64,000 bases of DNA from Arenibacter hampyeongensis (lineage in GTDB: Bacteria > Bacteroidota > Bacteroidia > Flavobacteriales > Flavobacteriaceae). The notes below the pieces were generated by a model. That model searched no databases, was not told where the DNA came from, and saw nothing but the letters and a program-made list of their open reading frames with translations. The stretch is from assembly GCF_002909255.1 (NCBI RefSeq), contig NZ_PIOB01000001.1, positions 1,240,001 through 1,304,000 of the forward strand, read 5' to 3'. Positions 9,101-16,786 of this stretch are shown piece after piece. Position numbers and translations under genes: made by a program. Each line of letters opens with the position of its first letter. Position 1 is the stretch's first letter.

Positions 9101-9901
9101 AACAAAAAGTATGTAGTCTTTTTCAGTATCAAAGTATTGATACAAGTCCTCAAGTAATGTGTGATGTTTATAGGAAACACAATATGCTCCAAATGTCAAA
9201 TTCTCTGAAAGAAAATTGGTAATGCCCTCAAGTGCTAATTTGGTTTTGCCAATTCCTGGAGCACCAGTTAAAATGATAAAATCATTCTTAAGTATAGTTT
9301 CTTTAAGTGCTTTGAGTTCTTCGTTTCTGTGTAAAAATGTATTGTTTAGAGGAGTTGATATTCCCTTTGAAGCTCTATTGTATTCCTCAATGAATTTTTC
9401 AATTGAAACAATTTGTCCTGTATCTAATGGCAAGCCCAAATACTCATGTGTTAGGTCACGATGATTTAGATGAAGTTCTATTGATAAAGAATCAAGCGTA
9501 TAAACTGTTAGTCCAATTCTTGTTTTAGCTAAAAGGTTTCTAAGTGTCTGAATTTCTGCTGTCGTTAAGTTGAAATTCACACAAAGTATTATTTCAGCAA
9601 TTTGATTAAGAGGAATTCCTGTTCTATTTGTGTCAATACACTTTTTTATATCGTCTTCTAATTTTTTTATTCCGGCAGTTATGTTGGTAGAATACTCAAC
9701 GAAAATGTATTTGCCATTTTGTAGAAGTAGAAAACTATCAGGAGTTCCCTTTACTGTTTTCTGTTTCCCACTTTGGCTTCCCGTTCTTGAAAATGCAGAA
9801 TAGTTGCTGTTTCTCAACGCAAGAAAACTATCACTCAACTCCTGAAAAGTAGCTGGGTTGATTGAAGAAACTGCATTTTCTATTGCTTGAAGCCTACTCA
9901 T
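6173..9901 (-). CDS. STAND NTPase with N-terminal PD-(D/E)XK-like domain, Avs-like
   Basis: This 1242-residue protein is built like an AVAST-type immune sensor. Residues 1-110 form a restriction-endonuclease-like domain: GTPD at 52-55, then a beta strand ending in FVEYST at 67-72, the usual place for the E-x-K part of the active site, here with Ser instead of Lys. Residues about 175-460 form a STAND ATPase: GAPGIGKT near 212, FVDDAN near 262, IIITVRD near 296, followed by a winged-helix segment. The remaining 700 residues are helical and repeat-like, the place where Avs proteins bind their phage trigger. Family knowledge: such proteins oligomerise on a phage protein and activate the effector domain. 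It is the third gene of an operon, overlapping the TIR-like gene by 8 bases. The phage trigger and whether the N-terminal domain cuts DNA are unknown. Confidence 0.82.
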   Translation of the reverse strand: MSRLQAIENAVSSINPATFQELSDSFLALRNSNYSAFSRTGSQSGKQKTVKGTPDSFLLLQNGKYIFVEYSTNITAGIKKLEDDIKKCIDTNRTGIPLNQIAEIILCVNFNLTTAEIQTLRNLLAKTRIGLTVYTLDSLSIELHLNHRDLTHEYLGLPLDTGQIVSIEKFIEEYNRASKGISTPLNNTFLHRNEELKALKETILKNDFIILTGAPGIGKTKLALEGITNFLSENLTFGAYCVSYKHHTLLEDLYQYFDTEKDYILFVDDANRIDAFSQITGFYRGTRKGKLKIIITVRDYAFQEIGILCQEFSPKRLDLVKFTDEQIIDIIKAQPFEILNQDYHKEIVRIADGNPRLAIMTALLSKAHQNIYVLHDVSDLFENYFSTFIKDDGEFAKALNIKCLGLIAFFYTIPYKNREITSSILNNFGIDYSAFIDVIDKLDNLELVEIQFEHVKIPEQNLSTYFFYKAFIQDNLLSFETLLSSYFDSNGNRFKDCVIPANNTFGVSNVMDKLQPFLQNYWKEIKSEEEKAFKFLSTFWYYMQSESLEFIFNITKGLPVVSTLKYEVTYENNTFTYNKNEVVELLGEFLRYTRNLKDVIELGFEYTKKKPEHLPEWIHKIREQLTFDREDQTKYRFQRQKVLFQILFDGLGQGNSLFTTVFYELAKTFLSFKFHHTKGGRNHSFFWYDYPIPNIPAIQDFRQKIWNAVEVNFEINPKDSLNLLLSYSSVSPDVTKEIMAFDIPFLIGIIDKHLNINSFEHCRYVQDQIRWCKRNSVTHPSFNSLIHKFTNPTYEIFLKIDWDRLRDKEIYDFDDYREYEKLKEAEIRGSFVFKIEVEVKEFYEIFIFLKKAAKNEWNYITTLDHVVDENCSNNFELGCLLLIEVIENNNEANYIPRIVFRNHLKTAKQAKRIWEIVQQQEFLNKGLWELSFYEYIDDSLISKEYVQALVHTVSSMKEANIIHFDRLQRFLKFEPKLFQIILRTIVEKNRKEGTRLQVWMDFFSTHFEQLGDDIELIKKAYLQQDKIYNHFDYEGKGFLNILKKDSEFLVEYVNSLYSDKHFGISSDYKNFAFVWEVENIEEVLKSVFDLVIDKEPYFGILDHFCNSFFRNIQGEPKDRAKSFLLAYCKENFSDANKMNVLIDIVRHSMKEMFEEILLLFLSLSQDTEIFSKIWWRGNRTSGTGNVILADIEMADWRNILSIVEKSTVGIKLIPIKRYLNERIEYCQKSGDWERQRRFLERY

Positions 9902-10616
9902 TTACAACAATTAAATTCATTAGCTCTTGACGAATCATTTCTTGTAACACTTTATAGTCTTTATAAATCAAAAACCTCTTAGATTTGATATCAATAGGCA
10001 ATTTTTCTGGTTCACTAGAAATGAGAATAACAGGCTTATCTAAAGCTTGTGCAATACCCAATTCATATAAGACATTTGGGTTTCTCCCATTAATGTTGGC
10101 AATGATTAGATTTGACTTAACAATTAACTTTAACATTTCTGGAAATATATCTCCTTTAAAATAATTTTCATCACCTCTAAAAGCTTTAAATCCAGCACTT
10201 GTACAAGCTTCTCGAATTACTTTGTAATCGTCATAATATATATCATTGAAAGGCGTGAGAATAAAGATAAGCCGTTGGTCGATGGTTAAATCATTCTCAC
10301 TTATCCCATTAGCTCTTAAAAATTCAGAGAAATAAGTTTTTCTACTATTGGTAATTGGACTCTTGTTTTCTATATATTCTCTTCTAAGTAAAAGATGGTT
10401 TACATCTTTCCACCTTTCTTCTGTTTGAATTAACCTATCATTTAAACTATACATTTGTTTTTCAATTGAATTTCTTATACTTTCTAACACAGCTCGATTT
10501 TTCTCTTCATTATACTTTGATTTTCTTAGTCTAGAATAAATAAGTACGGTCAGTAAGGTAACTACTGCGCTTGTTAAGGCAATAAGTAATATTGATATGT
10601 AAGAGAAATCACTCAT
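9894..10616 (-). CDS. Membrane-anchored TIR-like / nucleoside deoxyribosyltransferase-like protein
   Basis: The chosen start (MSDFSYISILL, 240 residues) overlaps the upstream stop as ATGAGTGA; a longer 260-residue frame starting at 10676 would overlap the upstream gene by 68 bases and is less likely. Residues 6-27 form one membrane helix, residues 30-80 are charged and probably coiled coil, and residues 114-235 form a Rossmann-like domain: RLIFILTPF, FRGDENYFKGDI, ANINGRNPNVLYELG and KPVILIS. The NPNVLYELG block carries Glu185, which matches the catalytic glutamate of nucleoside 2-deoxyribosyltransferases and of TIR NADases. I infer an enzyme acting on NAD or a nucleotide at the inner membrane. 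It is the middle gene of the defence-like operon and overlaps the STAND gene as ATGAGTAG. Confidence 0.75.
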   Translation of the reverse strand: MSDFSYISILLIALTSAVVTLLTVLIYSRLRKSKYNEEKNRAVLESIRNSIEKQMYSLNDRLIQTEERWKDVNHLLLRREYIENKSPITNSRKTYFSEFLRANGISENDLTIDQRLIFILTPFNDIYYDDYKVIREACTSAGFKAFRGDENYFKGDIFPEMLKLIVKSNLIIANINGRNPNVLYELGIAQALDKPVILISSEPEKLPIDIKSKRFLIYKDYKVLQEMIRQELMNLIVVNE

Positions 10617-11034
10617 GATTATTATTTTGATTAGATTCATAATCAATATTTGATATTTCCACGTTTTTAGTTTCAATTACTAGACTAACAGACTTGTTTA
10701 TTGCGAAACCAGCAATAGAAAGGTTAATGAAAAGTAATAGAATCCACCACCTACTTTTTTTTAAAAATTGGTCAACCGAAATACGCCAAAGTAGAACTAT
10801 TAATATTGCCGTAGCTATTCCAATGAAGCAGTAAAATAGACCAGAGGATTGATTGTCAACCTTTGTTATTGTGAAGGCAACTGTAAACGATAGTGCAAGA
10901 AAAATGATGTCAACCGGCAGTTCACAAACAGATTGTATAGTGGCAGGCATATCATATTTTCTACCAACCAATAACTTTAATAAAAATCCTATTAGAAGTA
11001 ATACTGATGGTAATATTATTTGTAAATGTTCCAT
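10609..11034 (-). CDS. Small four-helix membrane protein, first gene of STAND operon
   Basis: The 141-residue protein has four predicted membrane helices (about residues 5-23, 41-58, 66-84 and 96-113) and an acidic, Asn-rich tail (residues 120-141). I know no family for it. Its stop overlaps the start of the TIR-like gene by 8 bases, so the two are very likely translationally coupled. Possible roles: a membrane partner of the TIR-like anchor, a pore-forming effector, or a sensor of membrane state. These are inferences from the topology and position only. Confidence 0.75.
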   Translation of the reverse strand: MEHLQIILPSVLLLIGFLLKLLVGRKYDMPATIQSVCELPVDIIFLALSFTVAFTITKVDNQSSGLFYCFIGIATAILIVLLWRISVDQFLKKSRWWILLLFINLSIAGFAINKSVSLVIETKNVEISNIDYESNQNNNHE

Positions 11035-11612
11035 TTAATCTATTTTGTGTGTGGTCAATTCTGGCTCTTTTACTTGCAAAGCATTCGCTTGTGCATTAGG
11101 GTAAGCAAATGTGACTAAATGTGCGATTCGCATACGAATTCTGTCGTACATATTGTTCAGTGTTGTTGTTTTTCTGCATGAAGCAGAACTTGTGGATATA
11201 GTAACTTATTACTATATCTATTTTAGGCATTTATATGCTAACTAGCCAGTACCTAAGTACTTCTTAGTGTCCTATAATTCCTATTAATTCAATAAAATTT
11301 TCTGTGGTGTAAAGAGGGGGGAGTACTACAACCAAGAGTTTGTTATAAGCCTTCTAAGTTAGCAAATATTGGTTTTGATATTTGCTTAATCGATAAAAAT
11401 TGGATTATATCCGTTGAATGGTATATTCTTGATTGATTAAGAAGTTTTCATGAAAAAATAATTTCACCATCTATGAACCACAACTTCAATAAAGCCACAC
11501 TTTGTATTAATCGACTACAAACCAGTGCTTTATAGGTAATTGTTAGTGGAGCACCACACCCTTTCACCATAGGGTGCACCACAGCTTCACCCTATAGAAG
11601 TTTATGCTCTAG
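11035..11612. promoter_or_regulatory. 578-base non-coding region upstream of the STAND operon, with hairpins
   Basis: No credible gene is seen. Two adjacent inverted repeats occur: TTCTGC/GCAGAA (11172-11177 and 11183-11188) and GATATAGTAA/TTACTATATC (11195-11204 and 11209-11218, 4-base loop). They lie 140-180 bases upstream of the first gene of the three-gene operon and could be operator, attenuator or small-RNA structures. A separate hairpin near 11569 belongs to the gene on the other side. The region between (11219-11568) is A/T-rich with no feature I can support. Confidence 0.5.
11569..11595 (-). terminator. Possible terminator hairpin after the 250-residue gene
   Basis: ATAGGGTG (11569-11576) pairs with CACCCTAT (11588-11595) around an 11-base loop. 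It lies 17 bases after the stop codon of the minus-strand gene. The downstream T-run is weak, so termination is uncertain. Confidence 0.4.
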
Positions 11613-12365
11613 TTATTGTTTTTTATTGAAGACATTCGCCAACAAATATTCCACTGCATCCTGATCAGAGAGCATTGGTTTCTCTTTTGGAATAGGAATT
11701 TCTTCGGGAATTTGGGCGGATGGTTTTCTGATTTCCTCAAAATGGTATTCAAAGTTGAGATTGGTCAGTATCTTAAATCCCGTTTCAAATTCAATGATGG
11801 ATTTCAAGAGGGGATTGTCCAAGGCAAGCTGGGAATCAAAATACCCTACATGGCCCATTAAAAATTCAATTAGCAGTTCGGAATCTGCTAGGTTACTTTT
11901 CAAAGCATTTTGTTTGGCTTCCATTAATTCCAATTTGGGCATATTTTCAATGTTCTTGATTCCCGGTGCCTTTTCTTTTGTGCGCGTAAAACCCACGGCA
12001 AGGTCAAATGCCTTTTTAAAGTTGTAGGTAAACTGTAATAGCGCCAATTGTTTTATTTCCTTGGGCTCCAGACCATAAGCAGCTCCATTGAAACGGTAAT
12101 AGAAATCCTGAAAGTTTACGGCTATTTCCTCTTGGTAGGTTTTCAGTATAAACCCATAGAGTTCCTCCTGTACGTTTTCGGAAACATAGACTACTTCATT
12201 GTCGGCTGTAGCACTTACCAAGCTCATGTTTCCATCTCTGGGTAGGTTAATACGGAACCGCGTTTCCCATATGCCTTTTTTTACCAGCAGTTGCTTTCTT
12301 TTAGGTTCGGTCAAGGCATTTAGGTCTACCTTTTTAAATAAGCCAAAATATTTCATAGTGCCCAT
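11613..12365 (-). CDS. Hypothetical protein next to the integrase
   Basis: The protein has 250 residues if the first ATG is used, or 247 from the MKYFGLFKKVDLN start. It is soluble with no signal or membrane segment, has a mixed alpha/beta composition and a Pro-rich linker near residues 215-232 (PEEIPIPKEKP) before a short helical tail. I recognise no domain. It starts 7 bases after the integrase stop, so it is almost certainly cotranscribed with the integrase. It may serve integration or excision, or be cargo; there is no helix-turn-helix I can point to. Confidence 0.7.
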   Translation of the reverse strand: MGTMKYFGLFKKVDLNALTEPKRKQLLVKKGIWETRFRINLPRDGNMSLVSATADNEVVYVSENVQEELYGFILKTYQEEIAVNFQDFYYRFNGAAYGLEPKEIKQLALLQFTYNFKKAFDLAVGFTRTKEKAPGIKNIENMPKLELMEAKQNALKSNLADSELLIEFLMGHVGYFDSQLALDNPLLKSIIEFETGFKILTNLNFEYHFEEIRKPSAQIPEEIPIPKEKPMLSDQDAVEYLLANVFNKKQ

Positions 12366-12372
12366 GCGTGGA

Positions 12373-13833
12373 TTAGGTTTTGTCTGCTGACTTGTTTATT
12401 GAATCGAATAAATGGGAATAGTCATCAGGCAGTGCCGCGTCAATGTCCCTCAAATATTTATCCAATGCAGTGATCGTACTGTGGCCTGTGATCAACATTA
12501 GTTTGCTCTTTACCACCATCGGGCTTTCGTTCTTGGCCATTTCCCTATACAATTTGGTAATAAAGGTATGTCTAAAGCTGTACAGTCCATAATCTGTTCC
12601 TAATCCAAAATGGTCCTTCACTTTCTTAAATCGATTGGAGAAATAGTTCCTTTTATCGTTTTCGGAGGCCGTCCATTCCCCGCCGATTCCCTGTGGTGTA
12701 AATAGAAAATGGTCCTTGCGTTTTTTGGATAGATCGGGCAATTGCTTCAAGAGTATTTCAGGGATGATCTTGATCTTTACAGGACTGTTCTTGGCCTTTA
12801 CGTAGATTTTACCATCCTGTAGGTCCAAATCTTGGATCTTCAAGCGGCAAACCTCTATGGGCCTTAAAAAATTAAAGCAAATAAACTGAATGAATAGCCG
12901 GAGCAAGGGATCCTTTTCCTTAAGATGGGTGTCAATTTCCCTTTCCATGGATGGTGTATAGGTCTTGTTCCTGGTGGGGGTGGACTTCAATACGTTTATT
13001 TTTTTTATATAATTTTCTGCGATGATCTCATTGTTCTCCATAACCTGGAAAAGGGAACTAAGAGCGGTCCGGGTATTGTTGCGGTTCCTGGAACTGGAAT
13101 TGTCCAGTACTTCGTTCAAATAGAGGATAACGGTCTTCTTTTTGATGTCCAGTATAGGGCCGTCCGCCAACGCGTTCTCTTCCAGCCATTTTAGAAACCT
13201 GTTTATTCTGCTCTTGTATTTTATGTAGGAATTGTCATTTAGAACGTTTCGTTTGGTATTTAAGGCCAGCTCGAAAGCTTCTCTTACGGTAACAGTTTCT
13301 GTTTCGATTTCTGTTGTTGTCAGAGCTGATGGCGTGGGAGCGGGTACTTGGACTGGTGTAACAGTTGGTGCCGCTTGGATTGGTTGTGTTGGAAGTGGTT
13401 GCTTTTTAAGAAACTCCGGAGTGGACGGAATGGCTGCCACAGGTCTGATTGGTTGGGCGAGAGGCAAAGGTTCCGTAGTTTTTACTGGCGTTGGTTTTTC
13501 CACTACCTGGGTACTTGGTGAATTGCCCATAAAGGCCATTTCCAGTTCGGTATTGTCGCCATAGGGGTCAAATCCGGCCTCGAGCAATAGGAAAAGATTT
13601 CTTTGTATGGTCCTTAGGTGCGCTATCCGTTTCCTCATCTCCTTGTAGCTGTTGGCACCGGCCTTGATATTGGTCTGTCTTTTCAAGATTCCAGTTTCCG
13701 GATCCCGGAAGGAAAAGTAGACGTACCAATCTTTGTTCAGAGCTGCTTTTTTTGCGGTCGCGGAGAGTTTGGACCATTGATGAATGTCTACCCCGCCGGT
13801 ATAGATCTTGGGTTCGGAATACTTCAATTTCAT
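12373..13833 (-). CDS. Tyrosine recombinase (phage/island-type integrase)
   Basis: The enzyme catalyses site-specific DNA strand exchange. From the MKLKYSEPKIYTGG start it has 486 residues. An arm-binding-like N-terminus (1-90) is followed by a Pro/Thr-rich linker (about 100-180), a SAM-like core-binding domain (about 185-275, ending NNTRTALSSLFQ) and a catalytic domain with Arg in FLRPIEVCRL (about 323), YSFRHTF (about 420) and GHSTITALDKY with the nucleophilic Tyr near 459. The first His of the box II HxxR is Tyr here. An upstream ATG at 13890 would add 19 residues but lies right beside the tRNA terminator, so I prefer 13833. Location next to tRNA-fMet makes this the integrase of the island. 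Confidence 0.93.
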   Translation of the reverse strand: MKLKYSEPKIYTGGVDIHQWSKLSATAKKAALNKDWYVYFSFRDPETGILKRQTNIKAGANSYKEMRKRIAHLRTIQRNLFLLLEAGFDPYGDNTELEMAFMGNSPSTQVVEKPTPVKTTEPLPLAQPIRPVAAIPSTPEFLKKQPLPTQPIQAAPTVTPVQVPAPTPSALTTTEIETETVTVREAFELALNTKRNVLNDNSYIKYKSRINRFLKWLEENALADGPILDIKKKTVILYLNEVLDNSSSRNRNNTRTALSSLFQVMENNEIIAENYIKKINVLKSTPTRNKTYTPSMEREIDTHLKEKDPLLRLFIQFICFNFLRPIEVCRLKIQDLDLQDGKIYVKAKNSPVKIKIIPEILLKQLPDLSKKRKDHFLFTPQGIGGEWTASENDKRNYFSNRFKKVKDHFGLGTDYGLYSFRHTFITKLYREMAKNESPMVVKSKLMLITGHSTITALDKYLRDIDAALPDDYSHLFDSINKSADKT

Positions 13834-13842
13834 GCTAAAAAC

Positions 13843-13867
13843 GTGTACGTTTGCGTGTACTTTGCGT
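13843..13867 (-). promoter_or_regulatory. Two tandem 12-bp repeats upstream of the integrase start
   Basis: On the plus strand GTGTACGTTTGC is followed directly by GTGTACTTTGC, then GT. They end about 10 bases upstream of the integrase ATG. The position fits an operator or an arm-type recombinase site. Function is inferred. Confidence 0.4.
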
Positions 13868-13890
13868 AAAAGTAGGACAATATTGGACAT

Positions 13891-13922
13891 AAAAAAAACG
13901 GATAGGGAGGACCCGATCCGTT
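13891..13922 (-). terminator. Intrinsic terminator of the tRNA-fMet transcript
   Basis: On the minus strand ACGGATCGGG pairs with CCCTATCCGT (one mismatch) around a short loop and is followed by eight T residues. It lies about 25 bases after the tRNA 3' end and separates tRNA transcription from the integrase. Confidence 0.85.
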
Positions 13923-13946
13923 GATTTTATTGGCCTTTCGGCTTAG

Positions 13947-14019
<73 letters not shown>

Positions 14020-14081
14020 ATGTATGTTCAATGTACCTTAATGGTACTGTCATTTTATTTTTTTTCAGTCAGAGTAGGTAC

Positions 14082-14106
14082 CCTGTCCTGAGCGTAGTCG
14101 AAGGAT
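14082..14106. repeat. Dispersed flavobacterial palindrome-like repeat fragment
   Basis: CCTGTCCTGAGCGTAGTCGA and following bases match a short repeat type (ACTACGCTCAGGACAGG on the other strand) that I recall as dispersed in flavobacterial intergenic DNA. A related sequence lies at 16867-16888. Confidence 0.5.
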
Positions 14107-14107
14107 G

Positions 14108-14126
14108 CTGCTCTATCCCGCGATGT
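14108..14126. repeat. 19-bp direct repeat, tRNA-fMet fragment
   Basis: This is an exact copy of 14005-14023, that is, the first 15 bases of tRNA-fMet plus 4 upstream bases. It is too short to be a tRNA. It could come from a local slippage duplication or a past integration event. The rest of 14020-14371 holds no gene. Confidence 0.8.
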
Positions 14127-14371
14127 GCGTTTCCAAAATAGTCAACTTGGCTTTTAACCCCCAGTTCATAATGCTGACAGAATTATTTCGGACTGCAAAG
14201 ATACATCCTTTTTATGATTTCCCAAATCTATTTTGAATATTTAATTTAAAATCGGGTTAAATTTTCATCAAACATTTAAAATTGGCCAGTTGTAGTCCAC
14301 CTTGTCCAAAATCTTTCTATTTTGTATCGATTTTAATTAAAATCCGTCACCTTTAATTTGCCCGATCATTT

Positions 14372-15853
14372 ATGGATAACTATGGTTTTCTCTCAATATT
14401 GCCGCCTATCATTGCTATTGTATTGGCACTCAGAACAAAACAAGTTTATATTGCCCTGCTTTTTGGAATATGGTTTTCATGGGTCATCATCAATGACTGG
14501 AATTTTCTCACCGGTTCCTTGGCGGCCATAGAGGGGATGGTGAATGTTTTTAAATCTCCGGGCAATACCAGGACCATTATGTTTAGTGCCCTAGTAGGAG
14601 CTTTACTATTGTTTATTCAATATTCCAGAGGGGTAGAAGGGTTTATAAATGAGATCAATAAGGTAATAACCTATTTTGAGAAAAAACAGAGTGGCTATAG
14701 TAGGGTAGTGGTGCAGCTTATGGCATTACTTACCGGAATTTTACTTTTTGTGGAGACCAGTATTAGTTCCTTAACGGTAGGTACACTATATCGACCTGTT
14801 TTTGATAAACTAAAGATTCCCAGAGAAAAACTGGCCTATATTGCCGATTCCAGTTCTGCTCCTTCATCTATTTTAATTCCCTTTAATGCTTGGGGGGCAT
14901 TTATAATGGGATTATTGCTTACCCAAGGAATAGAGAATCCGTTCGGAACCATGCTTGCTTCCATAGCCTATAATTTTTATCCCATCCTCGCCATAGTTAC
15001 TGTTTTTGTGGTAATTATTACCAAAAAGGATCTTGGTCCAATGGCCAAGGCAGAAAAACGAACAAGGGAAACAGGGAAATTGTTAAGTGATACTGCCCAA
15101 CCCATGTTGTCCAGTGAGGTAACCTCTTTTGCGCCCAAAGAAGGGATCAAGGCTAAGGCCTACAATATGATCGTGCCTTTGGCGACCATGGTATGCATGA
15201 TGCCCATTAATTTGGCATATACGGGTTGGGACGCTGTTGATAATGCCACTTCTTTTGCCGATCATCTTTTTAAGGCCATAGGCAATGGTTCTGGCTCTTC
15301 ATCCGTCCTATATGCAGTACTCACGGCAATTTTGGTAGCCATGGTGATGTACCGATCTCAAAAAATCATGAAAACCAAAGAAATGATCGATCTTACCCTG
15401 AAGGGAATCAGTGAATTAATGCCCTTGGCTTTATTAATGCTATTGGCCTTTGCCATAGGAGATGCCTGTAATGCTTTGGGAACCGGGGAGTTTGTGGCCA
15501 ATTGGTCCAAGGAATGGTTGTCGCCCGCTTTTTTACCGGCAGTTATTTTTGTCATCAGTTCCTTTATAGCGTTTTCGACCGGGACCTCTTGGGGTACTTT
15601 TGCCATTATGATGGCAATTTCCATGCCCATGGCTGAAATCCATGGCGCACCACTACCTTTAATTGTTGCAGCTACCTTGGGAGGTGGCGTTTTTGGGGAT
15701 CACTGTTCTCCCATTTCGGACACCTCCATTATTTCTTCCATGGCTTCAGCCAGTGATCATATAGATCATATAAATACACAGTTGCCCTATGCCCTGATCG
15801 GTGGTTTGGTAACCGTAGTGCTTTACGTTATTTTAGGCTTTATTATGATATAG
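14372..15853 (+). CDS. nhaC: Na+/H+ antiporter, NhaC family
   Basis: A 493-residue inner-membrane protein with about 11-12 hydrophobic segments over its whole length. It exchanges cytoplasmic Na+ for external protons, as expected for a marine bacterium. Typical NhaC-family blocks are seen: VETSISSLTVGTLYRPVFDK, ADSSSAPSSILIPFNAWGA, FSTGTSWGTFAIMM, and GGGVFGDHCSPISDTSI near the C-terminus with its conserved Asp and His. A charged cytoplasmic loop (residues about 225-265) separates the two halves. It is the first gene beyond the island and precedes era by 48 bases. Confidence 0.88.
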   Translation: MDNYGFLSILPPIIAIVLALRTKQVYIALLFGIWFSWVIINDWNFLTGSLAAIEGMVNVFKSPGNTRTIMFSALVGALLLFIQYSRGVEGFINEINKVITYFEKKQSGYSRVVVQLMALLTGILLFVETSISSLTVGTLYRPVFDKLKIPREKLAYIADSSSAPSSILIPFNAWGAFIMGLLLTQGIENPFGTMLASIAYNFYPILAIVTVFVVIITKKDLGPMAKAEKRTRETGKLLSDTAQPMLSSEVTSFAPKEGIKAKAYNMIVPLATMVCMMPINLAYTGWDAVDNATSFADHLFKAIGNGSGSSSVLYAVLTAILVAMVMYRSQKIMKTKEMIDLTLKGISELMPLALLMLLAFAIGDACNALGTGEFVANWSKEWLSPAFLPAVIFVISSFIAFSTGTSWGTFAIMMAISMPMAEIHGAPLPLIVAATLGGGVFGDHCSPISDTSIISSMASASDHIDHINTQLPYALIGGLVTVVLYVILGFIMI

Positions 15854-15868
15854 ATGGCTTTATATAAT

Positions 15869-15876
15869 TACCTTTG
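15869..15876 (+). promoter_or_regulatory. Candidate -7 element of era
   Basis: TACCTTTG matches the Bacteroidetes -7 consensus TAnnTTTG and ends 25 bases before the era ATG. No clear -33 TTG is seen upstream, so it is tentative. Confidence 0.35.
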
Positions 15877-15901
15877 CAATCATAAAGGTTAAAAAGGGAA
15901 G

Positions 15902-16786
15902 ATGTCGCATAAAGCTGGTTTTGTTAATATTATAGGAAATCCCAATGTGGGGAAATCCACACTCATGAATGCCTTTGTAGGGGAAAAACTATCTATTATT
16001 ACCTCCAAGGCTCAAACTACCCGGCACCGTATTTTAGGAATCGTCAATGGTGACGATTTTCAGGTGGTTCTTTCCGATACTCCAGGAATAATAAAGCCGG
16101 CCTATGAATTGCAGTCTTCTATGATGGACTTTGTAAAGTCGGCCTTTGAAGATGCCGATGTCTTGATCTATATGGTGGAAATTGGAGAAAAGGCCCTTAA
16201 AGACGAGCGCTTTTTTGAAAAAATTAAAAATACTAAGATTCCTGTATTGCTCTTGTTGAACAAAATTGATGTTTCAGAGCAGGGTATCTTGGAAGAGCAG
16301 GTGCAGTATTGGCATGAGCAATTGCCTACAGCGGAAATACATCCTATATCCGCCTTGCAGAATTTTAATGTGAAGGAAGTATTTTTACGAATTTTGGAAT
16401 TGCTGCCAGAAGCACCGCCATATTATCCCAAAGACCAATTAACAGACAAGCCCGAGCGCTTTTTCGTAAACGAAACCATTAGGGAGAAAATCCTTCAATT
16501 TTATAAGAAAGAAATCCCTTACTCCGTCGAGATCGATACAGAAGAATTTTTTGAGGACGAGGATATTATCCGCATGCGGTCCGTCATCATGGTGGAGCGC
16601 GATTCCCAAAAGGGGATTATCATAGGCCACAAAGGAAGCGCCCTCAAAAGAGTTGGTGTTGAGGCCCGAAAAGATTTGGAGAAATTCTTTGATAAACAAG
16701 TGCATTTGGAGCTCTATGTAAAGGTCAACAAGAATTGGAGGAGCGATCCAAACCAATTGAAGCGCTTTGGTTACAATCAGGGTTAG
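15902..16786 (+). CDS. era: GTPase Era
   Basis: Era (294 residues) binds the 3' end of 16S rRNA and is needed for 30S subunit assembly. The G domain shows GNPNVGKST (12-20), a switch with TTRHRI, DTPGI near 59 and NKID near 121. The C-terminal KH domain carries IIIGHKGSALKRVGVEARKD. The length is normal. The start follows AAGGGAAG within 10 bases. It lies 48 bases after nhaC and its promoter element suggests independent expression. Confidence 0.96.
   Translation: MSHKAGFVNIIGNPNVGKSTLMNAFVGEKLSIITSKAQTTRHRILGIVNGDDFQVVLSDTPGIIKPAYELQSSMMDFVKSAFEDADVLIYMVEIGEKALKDERFFEKIKNTKIPVLLLLNKIDVSEQGILEEQVQYWHEQLPTAEIHPISALQNFNVKEVFLRILELLPEAPPYYPKDQLTDKPERFFVNETIREKILQFYKKEIPYSVEIDTEEFFEDEDIIRMRSVIMVERDSQKGIIIGHKGSALKRVGVEARKDLEKFFDKQVHLELYVKVNKNWRSDPNQLKRFGYNQG

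Noticed and set aside
11474..11536. A 20-codon frame in the region upstream of the STAND operon
   Set aside because: Too short, no conserved features, and no ribosome-binding or promoter signal.
13834..13890. N-terminal extension of the integrase
   Set aside because: The ATG at 13890 abuts the T-run of the tRNA terminator, and the extension covers the tandem repeats; family members begin at the MKLKYSEP start as far as I recall.
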